A DNA stretch of 64,000 nt from Chitinophaga rhizosphaerae (GTDB lineage: Bacteria > Bacteroidota > Bacteroidia > Chitinophagales > Chitinophagaceae): positions 62,001 through 126,000 of the forward strand of contig NZ_RXLO01000001.1 of the NCBI RefSeq assembly GCF_003958645.1, given 5' to 3'. Below the pieces are notes generated by a model that worked only from the letters and a program-made list of their open reading frames with translations, was not told where the DNA came from and did no database searches. Position numbers and translations under genes: made by a program. Shown here piece by piece: positions 8,351 through 16,586 of the stretch (its first letter is position 1; the number at the start of each line of letters is the position of its first letter).

Positions 8351-8560
8351 TTTTATTGGGTGTATCGCCGATGAAATGGTGTACAAGAGGATACTTCCCT
8401 GTTTGGCTTTACAGTACGATAAAGTAACCCTCACCTGAACGCTTCCCGAAACGCATCGTACATGTTACTTTATAAGGTTTTCAGGATATAGCTTACATCT
8501 GACTTTTCGATTGTTCACCCGCTTCGGTCCGCGGGTGTCCGCGGCCACATTATCTAATAG

Positions 8561-8832
8561 TTTGCTTGCTTCATACGGAAACGCTTTTTGAACTACCCAT
8601 CCGAAGCGAAATATTATCATAATGAACTGAACAACCTCAAAGGGAAGATGCTCACCCTGCAATTGGTGATGGAGTTCAACAACCGGTAGCGATCGAGTTA
8701 TTGATCCGCGTGTATTCCTCCGTCGGGCGAAATTCCAACCTCAGCAACAGCGATACGACGGAGAAAATAGAATTGTCATCAATAAAAAATATGGGATCAA
8801 ATACCGGCTACCTCAAAAGCATTTCCCAATGA
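8561..8832 (+). pseudogene. Possible gene remnant in two frames
   Basis: Reading 8561-8689 gives a coding-like stretch ('FLNYPSEAKYYHNELNN', then 'GKMLTLQLVMEFNNR') ending at a TAG. Immediately after, a different frame (8632-8832) gives 'VAIELLIRVYSSVGRNSN' continuing to a TGA. Neither has a start codon with a ribosome site. The amino acid composition is protein-like, so the pair may be a frameshifted C-terminal relic. I do not recognise the family and chance cannot be excluded. Confidence 0.3.
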
Positions 8833-8921
8833 ATACTTTTCGAAGGAAAATCCGAACTGACGAGTTGCGGAATTACGTGAAGTAGCCGGTACAGAAAGTT
8901 GCTGTGCAGGAAATTTCAAAG

Positions 8922-9449
8922 CTACTCTTCCAGCACCCGGCTGATGTTCCGGATGCGCCGCTGCCAGATGGAGCCCAGCCAGGTCATTTGCGCCAGCGCC
9001 ACCACGCCGGTGGCCGCCAGCAGCCAACCTTTCCAGGCGTTCCATTCCATGCCATAACAGAAGAACACCAGCAAGCTCGCCAACATCCCCACACGGGAAA
9101 CCACGCTCAATACAGCGAACCGCCGCATCCCCGATACATGTTGCCGTACCATTTCCTGCAAATGATCGCCCTGCAGCGCGCGGCAGCTGTACACCCATCC
9201 CGCTACATTATGTACGATCACCCAGGCCACCGCTGCCACCAGTAAGGCATTTGCGCCCCAGGGCCTCCGGTCCCCGTCGAAAAAGTCGTAGTACACAAAT
9301 AGAAAAACAGCCAGTAATACAATTTCCAGGATCATTTGCCTGCGCATAGCCCTGCGCGCGGGATGTCGATGAATAATACCGCGCAATGCGGCAGGAGAGG
9401 TCTTTTCGGCCGGCAGGTCTTGCCAGGCCTTTTTCAATGCTTCTTCCAT
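8922..9449 (-). CDS. Four-helix membrane protein, sigma-factor partner
   Basis: 175 residues. A soluble N-terminus of about 38 residues is followed by four predicted membrane helices in two pairs (about 39-57, 66-86, 110-130, 140-158). Its start overlaps the 3' end of the ECF sigma gene by 16 bases, so the two are translationally coupled. That position is usual for an anti-sigma factor, but the protein lacks a zinc anti-sigma HxxxCxxC motif. Acting as a membrane-bound regulator of the sigma factor is inferred from position only. Confidence 0.65.
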   Translation of the reverse strand: MEEALKKAWQDLPAEKTSPAALRGIIHRHPARRAMRRQMILEIVLLAVFLFVYYDFFDGDRRPWGANALLVAAVAWVIVHNVAGWVYSCRALQGDHLQEMVRQHVSGMRRFAVLSVVSRVGMLASLLVFFCYGMEWNAWKGWLLAATGVVALAQMTWLGSIWQRRIRNISRVLEE

Positions 9450-9907
9450 GTGTCGGGATTAAAGTGTTGCCTGATTTTTTGACGCGCCCGCGACAGGCGG
9501 GCTCCGGCATTGCTTTCTGAAATTCCCATGATCCCTGCCATTTCTGCGTAACTCAAACCCTCGAGGTACAACACCATCAACGCCTTTTCCGCAGGCGTCA
9601 ACACCGCCAGCATCTCCGCCAGCCGGTCTTCATCCTGGGTTTCGGCTACTTCCGGCAACTGCTCCCGGAATTCGACCTTCGGCCGGCGCTCCCGGTATTG
9701 CACCAGCGCCGTGCCCAGCGCCACTTTGTACATCCAGGTACCGAAGCTGCTACGGCCTTCGAACTTCGGGCTGGCCCGCCAGAGCTGGTACACCATCTCC
9801 TGGAACAGGTCTTCCCGGTCCTGCGGCGTATTGCGGTACAGCCGGCAGATTTTATGCAGGATCGCTTCGTGTTTCGTCAGTTCTTCCAGGAATCTTGATT
9901 CGTCCAT
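9434..9907 (-). CDS. ECF-type RNA polymerase sigma factor
   Basis: 157 residues, usual for the ECF group. Region 2 is clear: 'RNTPQDREDLFQEMVYQLWR' near residue 25, and 'FGTWMYKVALGTAL' near 60. Region 4 is at about 100-150: 'LTPAEKALMVLYLEGLSYAE' then 'MGISESNAGARLSRARQKIR', the helix-turn-helix that reads the -35 element. It directs RNA polymerase to an unknown regulon. The gene leads a two-gene unit with the overlapping membrane protein. The next gene upstream (DUF1080) is closed off by a terminator. Confidence 0.92.
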   Translation of the reverse strand: MDESRFLEELTKHEAILHKICRLYRNTPQDREDLFQEMVYQLWRASPKFEGRSSFGTWMYKVALGTALVQYRERRPKVEFREQLPEVAETQDEDRLAEMLAVLTPAEKALMVLYLEGLSYAEMAGIMGISESNAGARLSRARQKIRQHFNPDTWKKH

Positions 9908-9961
9908 TTAGCAATGCTTTGAATAGTTAGTTGCGAAAAAGGGGCGAAATCTTACAGGAAG

Positions 9962-9990
9962 GCAAAAAAAAACCGCGGAATTCCGCGGTT
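9962..9990 (-). terminator. Terminator of the DUF1080 gene
   Basis: A 20-base perfect palindrome at 9971-9990 forms an 8-bp stem with AATT loop and on the minus strand is followed by a run of nine T. It lies just after the stop codon at 9995. Confidence 0.85.
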
Positions 9991-9994
9991 GCCG

Positions 9995-10693
9995 TTATCT
10001 TTTCTTTTTAATTGCCGTCAATTTCCGGATGGGCGTCAGCTGTACTTTCCGGAACTCCACTTCCGCACCCTCCGCCTGCAGGGCAATGCTCCCGCTGGAA
10101 ACGGTACAGTCGTACCCGTCGTTCACCAGGTCCCCGTTCACCCACACCCGCACCTTGTTGCCCAGGCACTCTATCACCATATGGTTCCACTCGCCCAGGG
10201 GCTTCTCCGACCCGTCTGTCCGGTTCCGCACCCGCCGCTCCTTTCCTTCCACCACGCCCCAGTTCCCGGGTTTGCCGCGGTACACTTCCATACTGTCTAC
10301 CTTGATATCTTCCCCGATACACCAGAAATCACCGGCATTTTTGCTCATCAGCTGCACTTCCATCGACTTGGGGAACATCCCGTACAGTACCCGTGGGGTA
10401 GACGCATGCACCAGCACGCCGCAGTTCCCCGGTTTCCCCGCGAAGCGGTACTCCACGTCCAGCCGGTAATTTTCATGTCGGGCATCGGTGATCAGGTGCC
10501 CCTGCGGATTCCCGAGGCTCACCAGCAGCCCGTCGCGGATAACAAAGGGGATGCGGAGGGAAGAATCCTTCTCCAGGTCGGGCACATCCATATGCCAGCC
10601 GGAAAGGTCTTTGCCGTTGAAAAGACTGCGCTGCTGCGCATGACATAACGTGGAGGCGCACAGTAGCATCGCGCCGAAAACTAATTGCTTCAT
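9995..10693 (-). CDS. Exported DUF1080 (3-keto-disaccharide hydrolase-like) protein
   Basis: 232 residues with a signal peptide ending near residue 19 (CHAQ). The DUF1080 concanavalin-like sandwich is indicated by 'SLFNGKDLSGWH' at the start, 'YRLDVEYRFAGKPGNCGVLVH' split over two strands, 'MEVQLMSKNAGDFW', 'WNHMVIECLGNKVRVWVNG' and 'SGSIALQAEGAEVEFRKVQL' at the end, in family order. Some family members hydrolyse 3-keto sugars; others only bind glycans. It acts in the periplasm or at the surface. Transcribed divergently from the GH2 gene. Confidence 0.88.
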   Translation of the reverse strand: MKQLVFGAMLLCASTLCHAQQRSLFNGKDLSGWHMDVPDLEKDSSLRIPFVIRDGLLVSLGNPQGHLITDARHENYRLDVEYRFAGKPGNCGVLVHASTPRVLYGMFPKSMEVQLMSKNAGDFWCIGEDIKVDSMEVYRGKPGNWGVVEGKERRVRNRTDGSEKPLGEWNHMVIECLGNKVRVWVNGDLVNDGYDCTVSSGSIALQAEGAEVEFRKVQLTPIRKLTAIKKKR

Positions 10694-10867
10694 AAAGGAA
10701 AGATATAAAAATTATTGTCTATTTTGTTTCTATATGCTTGCCGCCACGTCATGATCCGGCACCTGTCTTTCTCCCGCCGGAAAGGCCTGCTGCCTTTCGT
10801 ATCCGCCGCCGGTACCGGAAAACCGTCCAAACCCTTGAAACAGATTCTAGCGCAATAAATACATTTT

Positions 10868-12703
10868 ATGAAGAAGCAACTGCTCGCATGGTTATTGGCC
10901 GCATCCATGGCCAACGCACAGGAATGGAAACCCGTACAGGGCCGCATCATGACGCCCTGGGCCGAAGAATTGAAGGCCGACAGCGTGCTACAGGAGCATC
11001 CCCGCCCACAGTTCGAGCGCGGCACCTCCTGGAAAAACCTGAACGGTTTATGGAATTACGCCCTCACGCCCAGGAACGCCGGCCGCCCCGCCAGCTGGGC
11101 CGGTAAAATCCTCGTCCCCTTCGCCATCGAATCCGCCCTCAGCGGGGTCGGCAAAACGGTCGGGAAAGACCAGCTCCTCTGGTACCATCGATCCTTCACC
11201 CTGCCCGCCGATTCCAAGGGCAAAAAAGTACTGCTGCACTTCGGGGCGGTAGACTGGCAGTCGGAAATCTATATCAACGGCCAGCTCGTTCTCAAACATG
11301 AAGGCGGGTTCGACCCCTTTTCCATGGATATCAGCCCTTACCTGAAAAAAACCAAACAGCAGGAGATCGTCGTAAAGGTATGGGACCCGACCGATGAGGG
11401 CCCGCAGCCCCGCGGCAAGCAGGTCCGCAAACCGGAAGGCATCTGGTATACCCCGGTTACCGGCATCTGGCAGACCGTTTGGCTGGAAACCGTGCCCGGC
11501 ACTTACCTCTCCGGCATCCGCCAAACACCCGATATCGATGCCCAAACCCTCACCCTCCAAACCACCGTCGTAAACCCCCTGGCTGGCGACCAGGTGAAGT
11601 TTTCCGCGATGAAAGACGGCGCCGTGGTGGCGGAAACCGAAGCCGAGCCCGGCGCAACGGCCGTGCTGAAAATACCTTCGCCGGAGTTATGGTCGCCCGG
11701 CAAACCGTTCCTGTACGATTTGCGCGTGAGTATCGTCCGCAAGGGAAAGGCGGTAGACGAGGTGAAGAGTTACTTCGCGATGCGCAAGATCAGCGTGGCT
11801 AAAGACCAGGCGGGTACCCAGCGCATGATGCTCAACAACAAATTCCTGTTCCATTATGGCCCGCTCGACCAGGGCTGGTGGCCTGATGGTTTATATACCG
11901 CGCCTTCCGATGCCGCGCTCCGTTTCGACGTAGAGAAGACGAAGGAGATGGGCTTCAACATGATCCGCAAACATATCAAGGTGGAGCCGGCCCGCTGGTA
12001 TTACCATTGCGATAAACTGGGGATCATGGTCTGGCAGGATATGCCCAGCGGCGACCTCGGCAACCATTGGGAGATCCGCCCCGGGATTTTCGGCCGGCAG
12101 ACGGACAGGCAGCGCAGCCCCGAATCGGAAGGGTACTACCGCAAGGAATGGAACGCCATCATGGACGCGCTCCACAATGTGCCCTCCATCGTGGTTTGGG
12201 TGCCGTTCAACGAAGCCTGGGGCCAGTTCAAAACGAAGGAAATCACGGAGCGGACGATGGCGAAAGACCCTTCGCGCCTGGTCAACAGCGCCAGCGGCGG
12301 GAACTTCGAGCTGACGGGCCACATCATCGACCTGCACAACTATCCCGACCCCGTAATGCCCGAGCCGGTGTATTTCGGGGAGAAACAGGTGATCGTGCTG
12401 GGTGAGTTCGGCGGGCTGGGCCTGCCGGTAGACGGCCACGTATGGCAGCAGAAAGACAACTGGGGCTACCAGACCTTCAAAACGGCCGGCGAGCTGTTCA
12501 AGCGGTACGACAGCTATATGGAAAAAATGGAACAACTGATCCGCCACGGGCTTTCGGCTGCGGTGTATACCCAGACCACGGACGTGGAAATAGAAACGAA
12601 CGGACTGATGACCTACGACAGGAAGGTGTTCAAGAACCCGGTGGAGGCGTTTTTCAAGGCGCATCAAAGGCTGTACAGGCCCGGGCTCGTCAAGTTTCCT
12701 TGA
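10868..12703 (+). CDS. Exported glycoside hydrolase family 2 enzyme
   Basis: 611 residues with a short signal peptide ('LLAWLLAASMANAQ'). Order: sugar-binding jelly roll (about 40-210, 'WYHRSFTLP', 'GAVDWQSEIYING'), immunoglobulin-like domain (about 215-310), TIM barrel (about 320-590). The acid/base Glu is E449 in 'WVPFNEAWGQF' and the nucleophile is likely E513 in 'VLGEFGGLG'; 'MVWQDMPSGD' is another GH2 landmark. It is a retaining exo-glycosidase; galactosidase, glucuronidase or mannosidase cannot be told apart here. Divergent from the DUF1080 gene, so the two may share a control region. Confidence 0.9.
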   Translation: MKKQLLAWLLAASMANAQEWKPVQGRIMTPWAEELKADSVLQEHPRPQFERGTSWKNLNGLWNYALTPRNAGRPASWAGKILVPFAIESALSGVGKTVGKDQLLWYHRSFTLPADSKGKKVLLHFGAVDWQSEIYINGQLVLKHEGGFDPFSMDISPYLKKTKQQEIVVKVWDPTDEGPQPRGKQVRKPEGIWYTPVTGIWQTVWLETVPGTYLSGIRQTPDIDAQTLTLQTTVVNPLAGDQVKFSAMKDGAVVAETEAEPGATAVLKIPSPELWSPGKPFLYDLRVSIVRKGKAVDEVKSYFAMRKISVAKDQAGTQRMMLNNKFLFHYGPLDQGWWPDGLYTAPSDAALRFDVEKTKEMGFNMIRKHIKVEPARWYYHCDKLGIMVWQDMPSGDLGNHWEIRPGIFGRQTDRQRSPESEGYYRKEWNAIMDALHNVPSIVVWVPFNEAWGQFKTKEITERTMAKDPSRLVNSASGGNFELTGHIIDLHNYPDPVMPEPVYFGEKQVIVLGEFGGLGLPVDGHVWQQKDNWGYQTFKTAGELFKRYDSYMEKMEQLIRHGLSAAVYTQTTDVEIETNGLMTYDRKVFKNPVEAFFKAHQRLYRPGLVKFP

Positions 12704-12828
12704 GTTGCCCGTCCAGCGAAAATTACCGGTTATCCCAGGCCCGTATCCCGGAATCACGGAATGTCAGTATATTGCCTGTCATTTCCCGGCAACCGTAAAA
12801 TCGCATATATCAAAACCAACTATCAGTT

Positions 12829-15684
12829 ATGAAACGACATTTTTTAGTAGTGACGCTTGCGGCCGCAAGCGTCTTTAGTCTGATCGAACGCCCCGTTTAC
12901 GCGCAGAAAGTGGCAGCGGGCGCTTCCTCAGCAACCACAGGGGCGGATCTAAAGATTCCGGCAGATCCGGAACTGAAGATCGGCAAGCTCAGTAACGGCC
13001 TCACTTATTATATCCGTAAGAACACCGAGCCCCGCAACCGCGCGGTCCTCTATATGGCCCTGAAAGCCGGTTCGCTCATGGAATCAGACGCACAGCAAGG
13101 GCTGGCGCACTTTACCGAGCATATGGCGTTTAACGGAACGAAGGATTTTCCCAAGAACGACCTCATCAATTATCTCCAGAAAGCAGGGGTGAAGTTCGGG
13201 GCCGACCTGAACGCCTATACGTCGTTCGACCAAACCGTTTACCAGCTGCCTATCCCGACCGATAGCGCCGAGCTGTTCAAAAACGGTTTCAGGATCCTTG
13301 CCAACTGGGCCGGCCACATCAGCATGCTGGCGCCCGATATCGACGGAGAGCGCGGAGTGATCATCGAAGAAGACCGCCAACGTGGCAAGAACGCCCAGAG
13401 CCGTATCCAGAAAGAGCTGCTCCCGGTACTGCTGCACGGTTCCCGTTACGCGGAGCGCATCCCCATCGGGAAACTCGATATCCTGCAGCGCTTCAAGCAC
13501 GAGGAAATCCGTAATTTCTACCGCGACTGGTACCGTCCGAACCTCCAGGCCGTGATCGCCGTGGGCGATTTCGACGTGGCGCAGGTAGAAAACCTCATCA
13601 AGGAAAACTTCGGCAAGCTGACCAATCCGGCGAAGCCGAAACCCCATACCACTTACGATCTGCCCGACGGTAAACAACCCGTGGTGAAGATCGTGACCGA
13701 TCCCGAATTCCCGTACAACGTGGCTATCGCGTTCATCCGCCAGCGGCATAAAGCGTCGAACAACACCGACGATATCCGCCGCAACATGGTGATCAACATG
13801 GCCAACGCCATGCTGGGCGCACGCATCAACGAGCTGAAACAGAAAGGGACGGCCGATTTCGTGGACGGACAGGCGAACTATGGTCCGTACCAGCAGGGCC
13901 TGGTGCCCGGTATCGAAGCAACTACCGCGCTGGCTGTAACCAAGAGCGGGGCGGAGCTGGCCAAAGGGCTGGCCGGCGTTATGGCCGAGTACCAGCGGAT
14001 GGTACAGTTCGGTTTTACGCAATCGGAACTGGACGTGGTGAAGAAACAGTCGGAAGCCGCCAATGAAAAGGCCAACCGCGAGAAAGACAAGATCGCTTCC
14101 AACACCTTCGTACAGGCTTACCTGCGGAACTATATGTACGGCACACCGGTCTTGAGCCCGGATTTCCGTTACGAGATCACCAAAAAATTCCTGGCCGAGA
14201 TCACCCTGGCTGAAATCAACGCCGCCGCAAAGAAAATGATCGGCAACGATAACAACCTCACCATCATCGTTCAGGCGCCTGAAAAGGAAAAAGCCACCCT
14301 GCCCACGGCAGACCAGCTCCTGGCGGCTATCCGCGATGCAGGCAAAGGCCTGACACCTTACGAAGACAATAAAGTCAACAAGCCGCTGCTGGAAAACAAA
14401 CCCATCGCCGGTAAAGTGACCAAAACCGAGAAAATCGAAAGCATCGGCGTTACCAGGCTCACGCTGTCGAACGGTGTGGTGATCTACCTCAAACCGACGG
14501 ATTTCAAGAACGACCAGATCATCTTCTCTTCTTTCGGCCAGGGCGGCGTTTCCCAGGCTGATGACAAGGATTACATGGCGGTGAACTACGCCGGCAACAT
14601 CCCATCCGACGGTATCGGCGAATTCGATAACCCCTCGCTGCGGCGGCTCCTGGCGGGCACCACGGCCAGCGGATCGAGCTATATCGACGAGCTGTACCAG
14701 GGCTATGGCGGCAGCGCTTCCCCCAAAGACCTGGAAACCGCGCTGCAACTCGTATACGCACATGCCACCAATCCCCGGAAAGACCCTGTCGTCTTCAAAA
14801 AGAACATGGAAGAATATGCCATTTACCTGCAGAACGCCGACGATAGCCCGGAAAACGTGTTCAACGACACGGTAACCGCCGTACTGTCGTCCAACAGCAT
14901 CCGGGAGAAGAAAGCAACTGTTGCCGAATTGGGACAGGTGAGCCTCGACCGTTCCTTCGAATTCTATAAAAACCGATTTGCGGACAACAGCGGCCAGACC
15001 TTCGTGTTTGTCGGCAACTTCGACGTGGCGGCCATTACGCCTTTGCTGGAAACTTACCTTGGCGGGCTTCCTGCCACTGGAAAAGCGGAGAAATTCGTGG
15101 ACCGCGGCGTTCGGCCGCGTACCGGGAAGATCGAGCGGATCGTGAAGAAAGGCATCGAAGACAAGGCGATGGTAAAACTGTTCTTTTACAACGATTTCGA
15201 CTACGCGCCTGAGAACAACATCCAGCTGAGCGCCCTGAGCGATATCCTGGAGTTCAAGGTGCTGGAGCGCCTCCGCGAAAAAGAAGGCGGCGTGTACAGC
15301 CCGAACGTGGGTGTGGGGTATGAAAAATATCCTTACGGCAACTACAACCTGTCGGTTTCCTTCAGCTGCGCCCCGGCCAACGTGGACAAGCTGGTGAACG
15401 CAGTGCTCGACGAGATCGCCAAGCTGAAACAGAACGGCGCTACGGCCGACGATGTTACCAAGTTCAAGGCAGAATACCGCCGTGCGCTGGAAGTGAACAT
15501 GCGGGAAAATAATTTCTGGCTGGGTTACCTGACCGGCAAGTTCAAGAATGGGGAAGATCCGACGTCGGTGCTTACCACCAACGAACGCCTGGAGAAAGTG
15601 ACAGAAGCCAGCGTAAAAGCGGCTGCAGCAAAGTATCTTAACAACGCCAACTACTTCAAGGCAGCGCTCGTTCCGGAGAAATAG
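12829..15684 (+). CDS. Exported M16 family zinc peptidase (insulinase/pitrilysin-like)
   Basis: 951 residues: signal peptide to about residue 25, then two M16 halves (about 45-490 and 545-945), the usual arrangement for fused pairs. The inverted zinc motif HxxEH is H94-F-T-E97-H98, with the downstream zinc-ligand Glu in 'ERGVIIEEDRQRG' (about 175-181). The second half ('VFVGNFDVAAITPLLETYLG') lacks the zinc motif, as usual for the inactive partner. It likely degrades peptides in the periplasm. A terminator follows, so it is transcribed alone. Confidence 0.92.
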   Translation: MKRHFLVVTLAAASVFSLIERPVYAQKVAAGASSATTGADLKIPADPELKIGKLSNGLTYYIRKNTEPRNRAVLYMALKAGSLMESDAQQGLAHFTEHMAFNGTKDFPKNDLINYLQKAGVKFGADLNAYTSFDQTVYQLPIPTDSAELFKNGFRILANWAGHISMLAPDIDGERGVIIEEDRQRGKNAQSRIQKELLPVLLHGSRYAERIPIGKLDILQRFKHEEIRNFYRDWYRPNLQAVIAVGDFDVAQVENLIKENFGKLTNPAKPKPHTTYDLPDGKQPVVKIVTDPEFPYNVAIAFIRQRHKASNNTDDIRRNMVINMANAMLGARINELKQKGTADFVDGQANYGPYQQGLVPGIEATTALAVTKSGAELAKGLAGVMAEYQRMVQFGFTQSELDVVKKQSEAANEKANREKDKIASNTFVQAYLRNYMYGTPVLSPDFRYEITKKFLAEITLAEINAAAKKMIGNDNNLTIIVQAPEKEKATLPTADQLLAAIRDAGKGLTPYEDNKVNKPLLENKPIAGKVTKTEKIESIGVTRLTLSNGVVIYLKPTDFKNDQIIFSSFGQGGVSQADDKDYMAVNYAGNIPSDGIGEFDNPSLRRLLAGTTASGSSYIDELYQGYGGSASPKDLETALQLVYAHATNPRKDPVVFKKNMEEYAIYLQNADDSPENVFNDTVTAVLSSNSIREKKATVAELGQVSLDRSFEFYKNRFADNSGQTFVFVGNFDVAAITPLLETYLGGLPATGKAEKFVDRGVRPRTGKIERIVKKGIEDKAMVKLFFYNDFDYAPENNIQLSALSDILEFKVLERLREKEGGVYSPNVGVGYEKYPYGNYNLSVSFSCAPANVDKLVNAVLDEIAKLKQNGATADDVTKFKAEYRRALEVNMRENNFWLGYLTGKFKNGEDPTSVLTTNERLEKVTEASVKAAAAKYLNNANYFKAALVPEK

Positions 15685-15702
15685 CATGACATTTTCATAT
15701 GG

Positions 15703-15738
15703 AAAAGCGCCTGCGGCATGTGCTGCAGGCGCTTTTTT
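15703..15738 (+). terminator. Intrinsic terminator after the M16 gene
   Basis: A perfect 12-bp stem (15703-15714 with 15725-15736) with a 10-nt loop, ending in a T-run. It abuts the -7 box of the next gene. Confidence 0.9.
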
Positions 15739-15740
15739 CA

Positions 15741-15748
15741 TAATTTTG
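15741..15748 (+). promoter_or_regulatory. -7 box just before the TSUP start codon
   Basis: TAATTTTG matches TAnnTTTG exactly and ends 5 bases before the ATG at 15754, so the transcript would be leaderless or nearly so. It is squeezed directly behind the preceding terminator. Confidence 0.5.
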
Positions 15749-15753
15749 CGGCC

Positions 15754-16524
15754 ATGTTGGTGGAAACAGTTGTACTATGCCTGGTGGCGTTTTTCGCGGG
15801 ATTCATTGATGCGATCGTGGGGGGAGGAGGGCTCCTGCAAACGCCCGCCATCATGATCGTTTTGCCGCAATACCCGGTGGCCACGCTGCTGGGGACCACC
15901 AAAATCCCCTCCATCTCCGGTACCGCCTTCGCCGCCTGGCGATACTCCCGGCAAGTGACGATCGACTGGAAACTCCTGCCGTATGTGGCGCTGCTGGCGT
16001 TCGGGGGCGCTTTCCTCGGTGCGTTTTGCGTGTCGATGATCGACAACCGGATCATCAAGCCCGTCATCTTCTTCGTGCTGCTGATCGTAGCGGGATATAC
16101 CTTCTTCAACAAAAGCTTCGGCCAGCCCCGGGAGATCAGCCATAGCCGCAAGACGCAACTGGCATTGGGGCTTATGTTCGGGTTCGCCATCGGTTTTTAC
16201 GATGGGCTGATCGGTCCGGGCGCGGGCACGTTCCTGATCCTGGTTTTCATTGCGCTGATGGGCTACGATTTCATCCACGCTTCCGCGAGTGCAAAACTCG
16301 TCAACCTGGCCACGAACCTCGCGTCCATCGCCTATTTCGCGAGCACGGGGCATATCCTCTACGAGTTCGCCCTTCCCATGGCGGCCTGCAATATGGCCGG
16401 CGCTTTCTTCGGGACGCGGCTGGCGCTGCTGCGGGGCAACGCTTTCATCCGGATCTTCTTCCTCTGCGTCGTTTTCGCGACGTTGCTTCGTTTCGCCTGG
16501 GACATCTGGGCGGCGAATCACTGA
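15754..16524 (+). CDS. TSUP (TauE/SafE, DUF81) family membrane transporter
   Basis: 256 residues, mostly hydrophobic, with about eight membrane segments in two repeats. Family landmarks are 'FFAGFIDAIVGGGGLLQTPA' near the N-terminus and the matching second-half 'GFYDGLIGPGAGTFLIL'. Members export or import sulfite, sulfonates or related anions; the substrate cannot be read from sequence. The ATG at 15754 is preferred because the earlier in-frame start at 15718 lies inside the terminator hairpin. An imperfect GC hairpin (16542-16563) sits between this gene and the convergent cytochrome gene. Confidence 0.9.
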   Translation: MLVETVVLCLVAFFAGFIDAIVGGGGLLQTPAIMIVLPQYPVATLLGTTKIPSISGTAFAAWRYSRQVTIDWKLLPYVALLAFGGAFLGAFCVSMIDNRIIKPVIFFVLLIVAGYTFFNKSFGQPREISHSRKTQLALGLMFGFAIGFYDGLIGPGAGTFLILVFIALMGYDFIHASASAKLVNLATNLASIAYFASTGHILYEFALPMAACNMAGAFFGTRLALLRGNAFIRIFFLCVVFATLLRFAWDIWAANH

Positions 16525-16586
16525 TCCTCCCCAAACAGCAAGGGCACCCGCAAGCGGGCGCCCCAGGTTGGCAAGGGATGAATATT

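Larger units (their letters stand above)
7718..8921. other. Gene-poor, probably decayed region
   Basis: About 1.2 kb without a convincing intact gene and visibly richer in A+T than its surroundings. It holds a CACAAGC/GCTTGTG hairpin near 7757-7771; a 23-residue minus-strand ORF at 7834-7905 (MGKKVMTNDDFEWLIEEK...), which reads like the start of a real protein but ends in two stops; a strong orphan hairpin terminator at 8308-8350; a 10-bp inverted repeat ATAAAGTAAC / GTTACTTTAT at 8419-8428 and 8464-8473; and coding-like fragments at 8561-8832. The 175-codon plus-strand ORF at 7768-8295 has protein-unlike composition and I do not call it. Confidence 0.6.

Noticed and set aside
13084-15741. 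885-codon ORF antisense to the M16 peptidase gene
   Set aside because: Composition (many Val-His-Arg runs) is typical of the reverse frame of a GC-rich gene; the sense protein has clear zinc motifs and a signal peptide.
16542-16563. GC hairpin between TSUP and cytochrome genes as a terminator
   Set aside because: The stem has a mismatch and no T-run follows on either strand, so I only mention it in the TSUP entry.
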